A model generated the notes under the pieces. That model did no database searches. It saw only the letters and a list, made by a program, of their open reading frames with translations, and was not told where the DNA came from. Shown here one piece after another: positions 18,078-27,358 of a stretch of DNA of 64,000 nucleotides. The DNA is taken from the NCBI RefSeq assembly GCF_022370635.2, contig NZ_CP092362.2:1612001-1676000 (forward strand), read 5' to 3'. The DNA is from Mycolicibacterium crocinum (GTDB lineage Bacteria > Actinomycetota > Actinomycetes > Mycobacteriales > Mycobacteriaceae). Every line of letters begins with the position of its first letter. Within the stretch, counting starts at the first letter, position 1. A program made the translations under genes and the position numbers.

Positions 18078-19670
18078 CTACCAGCTCTTGAGGGTTTCCA
18101 ACACCAACTGTTCCACGGCGTGGGCGCGGCTTCGGGCATCGGCCAGGTTCGCACCCACCGACTCGCGAACTTCGGTGTAGCACTTGACTTTCGGTTCGGT
18201 GCCTGACGGGCGAACGACCACCCGCACCGAGGTCTGCTGATCGCCACCGCGGAAGAACACCGCGTCGTTGTCGACGGTGGCGGTGACCGGGAACCCGGCC
18301 AGCTCGGTGGGCGGCTCGGTGCGCAGTCGGGCCATCATCGCCGCTGCCTCGTCGGCGTCGGCCACTCGCCGTGATAGTGCCGCCGTGGTGTGCACGCCAT
18401 GGCGCAGGGCGAGCCGATCGAGGGCCTGCGGAATCGAATCACCCTGGGCGCCAAGGTGTGCCACCACGTCGCAGGTAAGGACCGCGGCGCTGATGCCGTC
18501 CTTATCGCGGACGGCCGCCGGGTCGACGCAATGGCCGATGGCTTCCTCGTAGGCGTAGACCAGCGTGCACCCGGGCAGCCCGGCGTCGGCGCGGGCCAGC
18601 CATTTGAACCCGGTCAGCGTCACGACATGGCGGGCACCGTGATCTGCGGCGATCGTGCCGAGTAATTGTGAGGAGACCACGCTGCTGGCCACCACACTGG
18701 TGGCTGCCTGCTGCGGCTCGAGTGTCGAGAGAATGTAATCGCCCAGCAGCCATCCGGTTTCGTCGCCGGACAGCATCCGCCAGCCTCCTGGGGTGGGGAC
18801 GCCGACGGCACAGCGGTCGGCGTCGGGGTCCAGTGCGATGGCGATGTCGGCGCCGACGTTCGTCGCCAGTTCGAGCAGGGCATCGGCCGCGCCGGGTTCC
18901 TCCGGGTTGGGGAAGGAGACGGTCGGGAAATCCGGGTCGGGCGTGAATTGGCTTGTCACCGTGTGTACATCGTCGAATCCCGCGGCGTGCAGGGCCCGCA
19001 GCGCGAGCTCACCGCCGACACCGTGCATGGCCGTCAGTGCGACCCGCGGATTGCCGTGGCGGTGACGCCGCACCGTTGCCGCCCGGGCTACGTACTCGTT
19101 GACGAGCGTCTCGTCGGCCGGGTGCACTGGCAGGCGGGGGATCTGGTCGGCCGGCGGCGCCTGCGCCATCGCCGCCTCGATCTCCCGGTCCGTGGGTGAG
19201 ACGATCTGCAGACCGCCGTCGAGGTACACCTTGTAGCCGTTGTCGGCGGGCGGGTTGTGCGAGGCGGTGATCTGCACTCCGGCGGCGGCGCCGGTGCGCC
19301 GGACCGCGAACGCGACGACCGGTGTCGGCACTGGATGCGCCCAGGTGATTACCGAAAAGCCCTGCGCGGCAAAGACTTCAGCGGCGGCAATGGCGAACTG
19401 TACCGACCCGTGCCTGGCGTCGCGGCCCACGACGACCGTGGAACCGCCGAGGCGGCGATCGGTCAGCACACGGGCCACCGCCCACGTCGCGCGCACGACC
19501 ACTGCGAGGTTCATCGCATCCGGGCCGCCGCGCACCGGGCCTCGCAGTCCGGCGGTGCCGAAGGCCAGCGGCCGGGCGAATCGTGCCGCAAGCTCGTCGG
19601 GATCCAGCGCGGCCAGTTCGGCGGCCGTGACCGGATCGGGATCGTGGGCGATCCAGTCCTCGGGGGTCAC
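18078..19670 (-). CDS. pmmB: Phosphomannomutase/phosphoglucomutase PmmB
   Basis: A 530-residue alpha-D-phosphohexomutase. The phosphoserine loop TASHNPPADNGYK (S137), the metal-binding loop D281-P-D-A-D-R (family DPDGDR, with Ala for Gly), a sugar-binding GDETGW and the phosphate-binding RPSGTEPKVK are all present. It interconverts hexose-1- and hexose-6-phosphates. I chose GTG at 19670, which overlaps the stop of the marR gene upstream (GTGA) and gives the family N-terminus; an open frame runs on into marR only as a shadow. Confidence 0.92.
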   Translation of the reverse strand: MTPEDWIAHDPDPVTAAELAALDPDELAARFARPLAFGTAGLRGPVRGGPDAMNLAVVVRATWAVARVLTDRRLGGSTVVVGRDARHGSVQFAIAAAEVFAAQGFSVITWAHPVPTPVVAFAVRRTGAAAGVQITASHNPPADNGYKVYLDGGLQIVSPTDREIEAAMAQAPPADQIPRLPVHPADETLVNEYVARAATVRRHRHGNPRVALTAMHGVGGELALRALHAAGFDDVHTVTSQFTPDPDFPTVSFPNPEEPGAADALLELATNVGADIAIALDPDADRCAVGVPTPGGWRMLSGDETGWLLGDYILSTLEPQQAATSVVASSVVSSQLLGTIAADHGARHVVTLTGFKWLARADAGLPGCTLVYAYEEAIGHCVDPAAVRDKDGISAAVLTCDVVAHLGAQGDSIPQALDRLALRHGVHTTAALSRRVADADEAAAMMARLRTEPPTELAGFPVTATVDNDAVFFRGGDQQTSVRVVVRPSGTEPKVKCYTEVRESVGANLADARSRAHAVEQLVLETLKSW

Positions 19671-20101
19671 GGCTCCGATTGTGCCCCGAGGTCGGCGTTG
19701 GCGAGCTTGCGCAGTATCGGCGCGGTGAGCATCAGCAGATCGGACTCCAATTCGGAGAGCTGCCGTTGCATCGTCTCGTGCAGCCAGGCATCGCGCTGGG
19801 CCCGGTCGTGCAGCAGGAGCTCCAACCCGTCGGGGGTGAGCTCGATCAGCTGCCGGCGGCGGTCGGTGTCGTCGGGCCTGCGGGACACCAGCCCGCGCAA
19901 CTCGAGCTCGTTGATGCTGTCGGTCAGGGACTGCGCTCGCACCTGCAGGCGGCCCGCGATTTCGGCGGGCGTGGTGACCCCGGCGCGGCTCACGTCGCCG
20001 AGGACTTCGAGCTGGCTGAGTGTCAGCCCGTTGTCGGGGCGGTGCCTGCGCAGTTGGCGGGCCAGCGCCATCATGGCTTCCCGCAGCTCGCTTACGGTCA
20101 T
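19667..20101 (-). CDS. MarR-family transcriptional regulator
   Basis: A 144-residue winged-helix regulator: dimerisation helices at the ends, recognition helix in AGRLQVRAQSLTDSINELEL and wing in RRPDDTDRRRQLIELT. MarR proteins usually repress themselves and a neighbour and are released by small ligands. It is divergent from the AbrB-type membrane protein and translationally coupled to pmmB downstream. TAACTT lies five bases before the ATG on its strand, next to a near-palindromic operator candidate. The ligand is unknown. Confidence 0.88.
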   Translation of the reverse strand: MTVSELREAMMALARQLRRHRPDNGLTLSQLEVLGDVSRAGVTTPAEIAGRLQVRAQSLTDSINELELRGLVSRRPDDTDRRRQLIELTPDGLELLLHDRAQRDAWLHETMQRQLSELESDLLMLTAPILRKLANADLGAQSEP

Positions 20102-20187
20102 ATTCCAAGTTATACCTTGCTAGTAAGTGAGAAATCTCGCGCGAAACGCAGGTGGCAGCGAGTAAGTGGGAAGGGCATACTTGCTAT
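20102..20187. promoter_or_regulatory. marR / AbrB-transporter divergent promoter with repeated operator half-sites
   Basis: A near-palindrome CTTGCTAGTAAG (20116-20127) lies just upstream of the marR -10. The same half-sites recur as AGTAAGT (20161-20167) and ACTTGCT (20179-20185, inverted), immediately before the transporter start at 20188. Two sites, one per gene, would let MarR shut both promoters. Seen in sequence; binding is inferred from the MarR family's habit. Confidence 0.55.
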
Positions 20188-21300
20188 ATGCGATGGATCC
20201 TGCTGGTACTGGTGACGATCGGCGTCACGGTGCCGCTGGACCGTCTCGGTGTCCCGTCTGCGGCGTTGTTCGCCGCCCTGCTGGTCGGTATCGTGCTCGC
20301 GATCGCCCGGCTGGCGCCGGCGAGTGTGCCGCGCCGCGCGGGCCTGGCCGCCCAGGGCGTGCTCGGCGTGTACATCGGCACCATGGTGCATTCCGATGCG
20401 CTGTCGGCCCTCGGGCCGAACTGGCCGGTGGTACTCGGCGTCGGCGTGATCACGCTGCTGCTCAGCATCGGCGCCGGGGCACTGCTCGGCCTGCATCGCG
20501 ACATCAGCGCCCTGACCGGCGCGCTAGCGCTGGTGGCCGGCGGAGCGTCCGGTCTGGTCGCGATCGCCCGCGAGCTCGGTGGTGACGATCGGGTGGTCGC
20601 CGTCGTCCAGTACCTGCGGGTCGCGGTCATCACCGCGTCGATGCCCGTCGTTGTCACCCTCGTCTACCACGCGCAGCGATCCGCCAACGCTGCGCAGACC
20701 ATCCAATCCCATTCCGCACCTTGGTATCTCAGCCTCGCGATGATCGTCGTCCTGGTTGTCACCGGTGCGACGGCGGGGCGGTTGGCGCGACTGCCCGGGT
20801 CGGGCTTGCTCGGCCCGATGGCGTTGACGATCGTGATCGAGCTCAGTGGGGTGTCCTTTGGGCTGGCCGTGCCGGCGGTTGCAGTGTCGGTGTCCTACAT
20901 GCTGATCGGCTGGCAGGCCGGTGTGGCGTTCACCCGGGAGTCGCTGCGCGCGATCGAACGGCTGCTGCCGGCCGCGCTCGGACTAATCGTGTTGCTCAAC
21001 GTCGCCACCGCGGGGCTGGGCGTGGCGCTGTCGAAGATCGCCGGCGTCAGCATGCTCGACGGCTACCTGGCCACCAGCCCGGGCGGCATCTACGCCGTCC
21101 TGGCCACGGCGGTCGAAACCGGCTCCAACGTCACCTTCATCATCGCCGCGCAGGTGCTGCGGGTGTTGCTGATGCTGTTCGCGGCACCACTGCTGGCCCG
21201 CGGGTTCGTGCGGCTGGCCTACAGGCGTGCCAGCACCGACGCCAGCAGCGACCCCATCGCGGTGGCCGACGCCCGGCCCGCGGCCAGCACCTCGTCGTGA
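20188..21300 (+). CDS. AbrB-family (PF05145-type) membrane protein
   Basis: A 370-residue integral membrane protein with about ten helices, a duplicated fold and glycine-rich loops ([19 protein letters not shown] in the first half, [18 protein letters not shown] in the second). This fits the AbrB/'putative ammonia monooxygenase' family, whose substrate is not settled. The soluble tail ([20 protein letters not shown]) is encoded in DNA that also codes antisense for the end of purine nucleoside phosphorylase, an 82-bp overlap. Start ATG 20188; GGGAAGG lies somewhat far upstream. Probably controlled by the divergent MarR protein. Confidence 0.8.
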   Translation: MRWILLVLVTIGVTVPLDRLGVPSAALFAALLVGIVLAIARLAPASVPRRAGLAAQGVLGVYIGTMVHSDALSALGPNWPVVLGVGVITLLLSIGAGALLGLHRDISALTGALALVAGGASGLVAIARELGGDDRVVAVVQYLRVAVITASMPVVVTLVYHAQRSANAAQTIQSHSAPWYLSLAMIVVLVVTGATAGRLARLPGSGLLGPMALTIVIELSGVSFGLAVPAVAVSVSYMLIGWQAGVAFTRESLRAIERLLPAALGLIVLLNVATAGLGVALSKIAGVSMLDGYLATSPGGIYAVLATAVETGSNVTFIIAAQVLRVLLMLFAAPLLARGFVRLAYRRASTDASSDPIAVADARPAASTSS

Positions 21301-22004
21301 CTGAGCGACTCGCCGGTCATCCCGGCGGCCAGGTTCGTCACGAGTGATAAACCCAAGACCTCGGCGCCCGCCGCGCGTGCGGCGATGGTTTCGTGCACTG
21401 TCGACATCCCGACCAGGTCGGCGCCCAACGTCCGCAGCATCCGGATCTCGGCCGGCGTCTCATAGTGCGGGCCGGGCACCCCGGCATACACACCCTCGGT
21501 CAGGCTCGGGTCGACATCGCGGGCCAGCGCACGCAGCCGCGGGGAGTACGCGTCGACCAGGTCGACGAACTGCGCCCCCACCATGGGCGAGCGGGCGGTG
21601 AGGTTGAGGTGGTCGGCGATCAGCACCGGCTGGCCGACCTGATACTCCGGTCGCAAGCCGCCTGCGGCGTTCGTCAACACCACGACCTGTGCACCGGCAG
21701 CCCGCGCGGTGCGCACCGGGTGGACGATGGTGCGCAGGTCATGGCCCTCATAGGCGTGGATGCGGCCCAGTAGCACCAGCACGTTGTGCTCGCCGAGCGG
21801 CACCGACAGCACCCGGCCGCGGTGGCCCAGCGCCGACGGGGGCGTGAACCCGGGAATCGCTGACATCGGGATTTCGGCGACCGGAGCCCCCAGCGCCGCG
21901 GCCGCCGGCGCCCACCCGGATCCGAGCACGACGGCGACGTCGTGGCGGGGGACGCCGCTGCGCTCGGCGATCACCGCGGCGGCGTGCTCGGCGTCTGGAC
22001 TCAC
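21219..22004 (-). CDS. deoD: Purine nucleoside phosphorylase
   Basis: A 261-residue trimeric-type phosphorylase that splits inosine and guanosine with phosphate. Visible: VVLGSGW phosphate loop, [19 protein letters not shown], and [19 protein letters not shown] with [14 protein letters not shown]. The C-terminus ends VLARL, close to the M. tuberculosis protein as I recall it, so the stop is reliable and its overlap with the convergent membrane-protein gene is real. Start GTG 22004. It continues the purine route begun by add. Confidence 0.94.
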   Translation of the reverse strand: MSPDAEHAAAVIAERSGVPRHDVAVVLGSGWAPAAAALGAPVAEIPMSAIPGFTPPSALGHRGRVLSVPLGEHNVLVLLGRIHAYEGHDLRTIVHPVRTARAAGAQVVVLTNAAGGLRPEYQVGQPVLIADHLNLTARSPMVGAQFVDLVDAYSPRLRALARDVDPSLTEGVYAGVPGPHYETPAEIRMLRTLGADLVGMSTVHETIAARAAGAEVLGLSLVTNLAAGMTGESLSHDEVLAAGRASATAMGSLLASVLARL

Positions 22005-22041
22005 AGCCAGCGAGCCTAGCCGTGAATGCGATACTTCGTTG

Positions 22042-23229
22042 ATGCCTACAGCCACAGCGTCGACCCGCGTCGAAGACGTGGTCGCGGCACGCGGTGGCGA
22101 TCTGATCGCACTGTCGCACGCCATCCACGCCGAGCCCGAACTCGCCTTCCACGAGCACCGCAGCTGCGCCAAGACGCAGGCGCTGGTGGCCGAGCGTGGT
22201 TTCGAGATCACCGCGGCGGCGGGCGGATTGGACACCGCATTCCGGGCCGACTTCGGCTCGGGCCCGCTGGTGGTCGGGATCTGCGCCGAATACGACGCGC
22301 TGCCCGGCATCGGCCATGCGTGTGGGCACAACATCATCGCGGCGTCCGCGGTCGGCACCGCGCTGGCCCTGGCCGAGGTGGCCGACGAACTCGGGCTCAC
22401 TGTCGCGCTCATCGGTACGCCCGCCGAGGAGTCCGGCGGTGGCAAGGCGCTTCTGATCGAAGCCGGCGTGTTCGACGACGTCGCTGCGGCCGTGATGCTG
22501 CACCCCGGCCCGATCGACATCGCTGCCGCGCGCTCGCTGGCGCTCTCGGAGGTGATCGTCACCTATACCGGCCGGGAATCGCATGCGGCCGTCGCTCCGC
22601 ACCTCGGGATCAACGCCGCCGATGCGGTGACCGTCGCTCAGGTGGCGATCGGGTTGCTGCGCCAGCAGATGGCGCCCGGGCAACTGGCGCACGGGATTGT
22701 CACCGAGGGCGGGTCGGCCACCAACATCATCCCCGGCCGGGCCCGGCTGCAGTACACGATGCGAGCCCCTGACACGGAGTCGCTGCAGGGCCTGGAGGCC
22801 AAGATGCGTGGCTGCTTCGCGGCGGGTGCGGTCGCCACCGGATGCGAGCACGAGATCGCCGAAGCCGCACCGCCGTACGCCGAGCTGACTCCCGACCACT
22901 GGCTCGCCGAGGTGTTCCGCGAGGAGATGACCACGATGGGCCGCAGCCCGGTACCCACGGAGGTGGAAGCCGTTATGCCGCTGGGCAGTACGGATATGGG
23001 CAATGTGACACAGCTGCTACCCGGCATCCATCCGGTGGTCGGCGTCGAATCGAACGGCGCGGTGATCCACCAGCCCGGGTTCACCGTCGCGGCGGCGAGT
23101 CCCAGCGGGGACCGTGCCGTCACCGAGGGTGCGATCATGTTGGCGCGCACCGTGGTTCAGCTGGCGCAGGCACCCGACGAGCGAGATCGGGTGCTGGAGT
23201 TGCGCGATCGTCGGGGGGTGCGGGCATGA
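22042..23229 (+). CDS. amiB1: M20-family amidohydrolase AmiB1
   Basis: A 395-residue zinc peptidase-fold amidohydrolase of the M20D group (aminobenzoyl-glutamate or N-acyl amino acid hydrolase type). Metal-site motifs are [14 protein letters not shown] and [26 protein letters not shown] belongs to the dimerisation lid. The ATG at 22042 is preceded six bases upstream by GATACT, a possible leaderless promoter. Its stop overlaps the amiA1 start (ATGA). The true substrate is unknown. Confidence 0.88.
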   Translation: MPTATASTRVEDVVAARGGDLIALSHAIHAEPELAFHEHRSCAKTQALVAERGFEITAAAGGLDTAFRADFGSGPLVVGICAEYDALPGIGHACGHNIIAASAVGTALALAEVADELGLTVALIGTPAEESGGGKALLIEAGVFDDVAAAVMLHPGPIDIAAARSLALSEVIVTYTGRESHAAVAPHLGINAADAVTVAQVAIGLLRQQMAPGQLAHGIVTEGGSATNIIPGRARLQYTMRAPDTESLQGLEAKMRGCFAAGAVATGCEHEIAEAAPPYAELTPDHWLAEVFREEMTTMGRSPVPTEVEAVMPLGSTDMGNVTQLLPGIHPVVGVESNGAVIHQPGFTVAAASPSGDRAVTEGAIMLARTVVQLAQAPDERDRVLELRDRRGVRA

Positions 23230-24395
23230 GCATCGCGGACGCATGCGAGTCCTGGCTGGCCGGACACTTCGATGAATTGGTGGAGTGGCGCCGCCATATT
23301 CACCGCTATCCCGAGCTGGGGCGCCAGGAGTTCGCCACCACTCAGTTCGTCGCCGACCGTCTGGTCGAGGCGGGCCTCAATCCCAAGGTGCTGCCCGGCG
23401 GGACCGGTCTGACATGTGATTTCGGACCCGAGCATGCACCGCGGATCGCCTTGCGCGCCGACATGGATGCGCTGCCGATGGCCGAGCGCACCGGCGCGCC
23501 GTACAGCTCGACCATGCCGAACATCGCGCACGCGTGCGGACACGACGCACACACCGCGATGCTGATCGGTGCCGCGACCGCGTTGGCGTCGGTGCCGGAA
23601 CTGCCGGTCGGGGTGCGGCTGGTGTTTCAGGCCGCCGAGGAACTGATGCCGGGCGGTGCGATCGATGCGATCGCAGCTGGTGCGTTGGTGGGGGTTTCGC
23701 GAATCTTCGCCCTGCACTGCGACCCTCGCCTCGCGGTGGGGCGGGTCGCCGTCATCCCGGGTCCGATCACGTCGGCGGCGGACTCGATCGAGATCGTGAT
23801 GCATTCGCCGGGTGGCCACACGTCCCGCCCGCACCTGACATCGGATCTGGTGTACGGCATGGGCACGCTGATCACCGGCCTGCCCGGGGTGTTGTCCCGG
23901 CGGGTCGATCCGCGACACTCGACCGTGATGGTATGGGGCGCAGCCAATGCCGGCGTCGCGGCCAATGCGATCCCGCAGACCGGCACGTTGGCCGGCACGG
24001 TACGAACGGCCAGCCGGGAGACTTGGGTCGGCATGGAAAGCCTTGTGCAGGAGATCGTTTCGGGCCTGCTGGCGCCGCTGGGCATCGAGCACACGCTGAA
24101 CTATCACCGCGGTGTGCCGCCGGTGGTCAACGAGGAACGCTCGACGCAGATCATGACGCATGCCATCGAGGCGGTGGCGCCCGACGCGCTGGCCGACACC
24201 CGTCAGTCCGGGGGCGGTGAGGACTTCTCCTGGTACCTCGAGGAGGTGCCCGGTGCGATGGCACGCCTCGGGGTGTGGAGCGGGCGCGGACCGCAACTGG
24301 ATCTGCACCAGCCGACCTTCGATCTCGATGAGCGGGCGCTCGCGGTGGGGGTTCGGGTGCTGGTGAACATCGTCGAGCAGTCAGCGGGGTACTGA
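23226..24395 (+). CDS. amiA1: M20-family amidohydrolase AmiA1
   Basis: A 389-residue paralogue of the upstream gene, of the N-acyl-L-amino acid amidohydrolase/hippurate hydrolase type. Motifs: [26 protein letters not shown] (metal Cys and His), [11 protein letters not shown] (catalytic Glu pair), and a C-terminal [15 protein letters not shown]. Start ATG 23226 overlaps the amiB1 stop; its TGA shares one base with the galE-like ATG (TGATG), so the three genes are probably one operon. The substrate is not known. Confidence 0.9.
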   Translation: MSIADACESWLAGHFDELVEWRRHIHRYPELGRQEFATTQFVADRLVEAGLNPKVLPGGTGLTCDFGPEHAPRIALRADMDALPMAERTGAPYSSTMPNIAHACGHDAHTAMLIGAATALASVPELPVGVRLVFQAAEELMPGGAIDAIAAGALVGVSRIFALHCDPRLAVGRVAVIPGPITSAADSIEIVMHSPGGHTSRPHLTSDLVYGMGTLITGLPGVLSRRVDPRHSTVMVWGAANAGVAANAIPQTGTLAGTVRTASRETWVGMESLVQEIVSGLLAPLGIEHTLNYHRGVPPVVNEERSTQIMTHAIEAVAPDALADTRQSGGGEDFSWYLEEVPGAMARLGVWSGRGPQLDLHQPTFDLDERALAVGVRVLVNIVEQSAGY

Positions 24396-25354
24396 TGAAG
24401 CTCCTGGTCACCGGCGGGGCGGGCTATGTCGGCAGCGTGTGCGCGGCAGTGCTCGTCGAGCAGGGACATGAGGTGGTGGTCGTCGACGATCTGTCGACGG
24501 GCAACGCCGACGCGGTGCCGGCCGGAGCGCAGTTCGTTCAGGCCGACATGATCGCGGTCGCCTCGGACCTACTCGGCGACGGATCGTTCGACGGCGTCCT
24601 GCACTTCGCCGCGAAATCGCTGGTGGGCGAGTCGGTCGAGGCGCCGGAGCGCTACTGGAACGGCAACGTCATCAAGACGCTGCAATTGCTGGAGTCCATC
24701 CGGATCGCCGGCGTGCCGCGGTTGGTGTTCTCCTCGACCGCGGCCACCTACGGTGAGCCGGAGTCGGTCCCGATCACCGAGGATGCGCCGACCAGGCCGA
24801 CCAACGCCTACGGCGCCACCAAACTGGCGATCGACCACGCGATCACCTCCTATGCCACCGCGCACAGGCTGGCGGCCACGAGCCTGCGCTACTTCAACGT
24901 CGCCGGCGCCTACGCCGGACTCGGTGAACGGCATGCCACCGAGACGCACCTGATTCCGCTGGTTTTGCAGGTCGCCACCGGGCAGCGCCCGGAGATCCTG
25001 GTGTTCGGCAACGACTGGCCGACGCCCGACGGTACGTGTCTGCGCGACTACATCCACGTTCGCGATCTGGCCGATGCGCACCTGCTGGCACTGCAGACCG
25101 CGCAGCCGGGGGAGCACCGCATCTACAACCTCGGCAACGGCACCGGCTTCTCGGTTCGCGAGGTGATCGCCAGCTGTGAACGGGTCACCGGCACGTCGAT
25201 CGCCGCGCGCGATGTCGAGCGCCGGGCGGGTGATCCGGCGGTGCTGATCGCGTCGAGCGAGAAAGCCATCACCGAGCTGGGCTGGAAACCGCAGCACACC
25301 ACGATCGACGAGATCGTCGGCGACGCTTGGGAATTCACCCGCGCGCGGAGCTAG
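24395..25354 (+). CDS. galE: UDP-glucose 4-epimerase (GalE-like)
   Basis: A 319-residue extended SDR enzyme: N-terminal NAD loop GGAGYVGS, catalytic S-S-T-A-A-T-Y-G and Y-G-A-T-K (YxxxK), and the GalE pattern [18 protein letters not shown]. It would interconvert UDP-glucose and UDP-galactose, supplying galactan and other wall sugars. It is slightly short for GalE, so another UDP-sugar epimerase is possible. It is last in the amiB1-amiA1-galE run and overlaps the convergent cyclotransferase-like gene by 4 bp. Confidence 0.85.
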   Translation: MKLLVTGGAGYVGSVCAAVLVEQGHEVVVVDDLSTGNADAVPAGAQFVQADMIAVASDLLGDGSFDGVLHFAAKSLVGESVEAPERYWNGNVIKTLQLLESIRIAGVPRLVFSSTAATYGEPESVPITEDAPTRPTNAYGATKLAIDHAITSYATAHRLAATSLRYFNVAGAYAGLGERHATETHLIPLVLQVATGQRPEILVFGNDWPTPDGTCLRDYIHVRDLADAHLLALQTAQPGEHRIYNLGNGTGFSVREVIASCERVTGTSIAARDVERRAGDPAVLIASSEKAITELGWKPQHTTIDEIVGDAWEFTRARS

Positions 25355-25833
25355 CCGCCGCTGGTGCCCGGGCCGATGTTGCGCGCGGGCCGGGTACGCA
25401 GGTCGTGCACGTACTCCGCTGGCGCACCGGCGATTTCGGCGGCATCGGCCATCACACCGAGATAGCGCGCCGACGGTAGACCGCCCTCCCAGGCGTCCAA
25501 GACGTAGAGCCAGGCGAGCACCGGATCGGTTGTGGTGTCGGTGGATTCGCACTGGATGCGACACCGGATCTTCTTGTGGAAGCCCAGCTCCGAGCCTTCC
25601 CAGCGGTCCAGGTTCTGCTCGTCGGCGGTGGTCATGTCGTAGAGCACCACGAACACCTTGGAGTCGGGGTCTTCGACCACGGTGGCCAGTGCGCCCTCCC
25701 AGCCGATGTCCTCGCCGGCGAACGTCAACCGCCAGCCGTGCAACCAGCCGGTGCCGGCCATCGGCGAGTGTGGCGCACGCTCCAGCATCTGCTCGGGATG
25801 CATGTTGGACCCATAGGCGGCGTAGAGCGGCAC
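25351..25833 (-). CDS. Gamma-glutamylcyclotransferase-like protein, Rv3304-like
   Basis: A 160-residue protein opening with [15 protein letters not shown], the YGSN loop of the gamma-glutamylcyclotransferase (GGCT) fold, and containing [15 protein letters not shown]. Such proteins release 5-oxoproline from gamma-glutamyl substrates, but many homologues are uncharacterised. Its position beside lpdA matches Rv3304 of M. tuberculosis, from memory. Divergent from lpdA across 100 bp. Confidence 0.8.
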   Translation of the reverse strand: MPLYAAYGSNMHPEQMLERAPHSPMAGTGWLHGWRLTFAGEDIGWEGALATVVEDPDSKVFVVLYDMTTADEQNLDRWEGSELGFHKKIRCRIQCESTDTTTDPVLAWLYVLDAWEGGLPSARYLGVMADAAEIAGAPAEYVHDLRTRPARNIGPGTSGG

Positions 25834-25933
25834 GGGGAAAGCCTAGAGCGTCCTGTCGCCGGGAGCGCAGGGACTCGGTCAACTAGGTTCGGTGGGCAGG
25901 AGCGAAGCGACGAGGGTGACTAGGGTTGTGGCG

Positions 25934-27349
25934 GTGACGACACGGATCGTGATCATCGGTGGGGGGCCGGCCGGCTACGAGGCCGCTCTGGTCGCCGCAG
26001 GCCGCGGCCGGGATGTCGCCGAGGTCACCGTGGTCGACTCCGACGGCATCGGCGGGGCCTGCGTTCTGTGGGACTGCGTACCGTCCAAGACCTTCATCGC
26101 GTCGACCGGCGTGCGCACCGAGCTGCGTCGCGCCACCGGTCTTGGCTTCGACATCAGCATCGAAGACGCCAAGATCTCGCTGCCCGACATCAACAACCGC
26201 GTCAAGACCCTGGCCCGCTCGCAGTCGGCCGACATCGGGACGCAGCTGCTGCGCGAGAAGGTCAACGTCGTCCAGGGCCGCGGAGAACTGATCGACGCGG
26301 TCCCTGGCATGGCCCACCACCGCGTCCGGGTCACCACCGCCACCGGCCAGGTCGGTGTGCTCAAGGGTGACGTGGTGCTGATCGCCACCGGCGCCAGCCC
26401 CCGCGTGCTGCCCAACGCGGTGCCCGACGGCGAGCGCATCCTGACCTGGCGCCAGCTTTATGACCTGCCGGAACTGCCCGAGCATCTGGTGATCGTCGGC
26501 TCCGGCGTCACCGGTGCCGAGTTCTGCAACGCCTACACCGAGCTCGGCGTCGACGTCACCGTGGTGGCCAGCCGCGACCAGATCCTGCCGCACGAGGACA
26601 GCGACGCCGCCGCGGTACTGGAGGAGACGTTCGCGGAGCGTGGGGTGACGCTGGTGAAGAACGCCAGGGCCGACTCGGTGACCCGCACCGACACGGGCGT
26701 CACGGTGAAGATGGCCGACGGCCGCGTCGTCGAGGGTAGCCACGCCCTGATGACCGTAGGTTCGGTGCCCAACACGTCCGGCCTGGGCCTCGAGCGGGTC
26801 GGCATCGACCTCGGCCCGGGCAACTACATCCCGGTAGACCGGGTATCGCGGACCTCGGCGGCGGGCATCTACGCCGCCGGCGACTGCACGGGGCTGTTGC
26901 CGCTGGCGTCCGTCGCCGCCATGCAGGGCCGGATCGCGATGTACCACGCGCTGGGCGAGGGGGTGGCCCCGATCCGGCTGCGCACGGTCGCCTCGGCCAC
27001 CTTCACCAGGCCCGAGATCGCCGCCGTCGGGGTCCCGCAAACAGCGATCGACAGCGGCTCGGTGCCGGCGCGCACGATCATGCTGCCGCTGAACACCAAC
27101 GCGCGGGCCAAGATGTCGCTGCTCAAGCGGGGCTTCGTCAAGATCTTCTGCCGGCCGGCAACCGGCGTCGTCATCGGCGGTGTGGTGGTGGCCCCGATCG
27201 CCTCCGAACTGATCCTGCCGATCGCGCTGGCCGTGCAAAACCGCATCTCGGTGACCGATCTGGCGCAGACGCTGTCGGTGTACCCGTCGCTGTCCGGCTC
27301 GATCGTCGAGGCTGCGCGCCGCCTGATGGCCCACGACGATCTCGACTAG
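25934..27349 (+). CDS. lpdA: NAD(P)H quinone reductase LpdA, with a CX4C pair
   Basis: A 471-residue flavoprotein of the disulfide-reductase fold: FAD loop IIGGGPAGYEAALV, NAD(P) loop VIVGSGVTGAEF, FAD-binding GIYAAGDCTGLLPLAS. M. tuberculosis LpdA, as I recall, lacks the first redox Cys (GGAAVLDDC) and acts as a quinone reductase; this copy reads GGA-C43-VLWD-C48, restoring the CX4C spacing. The C-terminal His-Glu dyad of true lipoamide dehydrogenases is still absent (YPSLSGSIVEA). Start: GTG 25934, eight bases after AGGG; GTG 25928 is the alternative. It precedes glpD2 by 9 bp. Confidence 0.9.
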   Translation: MTTRIVIIGGGPAGYEAALVAAGRGRDVAEVTVVDSDGIGGACVLWDCVPSKTFIASTGVRTELRRATGLGFDISIEDAKISLPDINNRVKTLARSQSADIGTQLLREKVNVVQGRGELIDAVPGMAHHRVRVTTATGQVGVLKGDVVLIATGASPRVLPNAVPDGERILTWRQLYDLPELPEHLVIVGSGVTGAEFCNAYTELGVDVTVVASRDQILPHEDSDAAAVLEETFAERGVTLVKNARADSVTRTDTGVTVKMADGRVVEGSHALMTVGSVPNTSGLGLERVGIDLGPGNYIPVDRVSRTSAAGIYAAGDCTGLLPLASVAAMQGRIAMYHALGEGVAPIRLRTVASATFTRPEIAAVGVPQTAIDSGSVPARTIMLPLNTNARAKMSLLKRGFVKIFCRPATGVVIGGVVVAPIASELILPIALAVQNRISVTDLAQTLSVYPSLSGSIVEAARRLMAHDDLD

Positions 27350-27358
27350 CCTGAGGTC

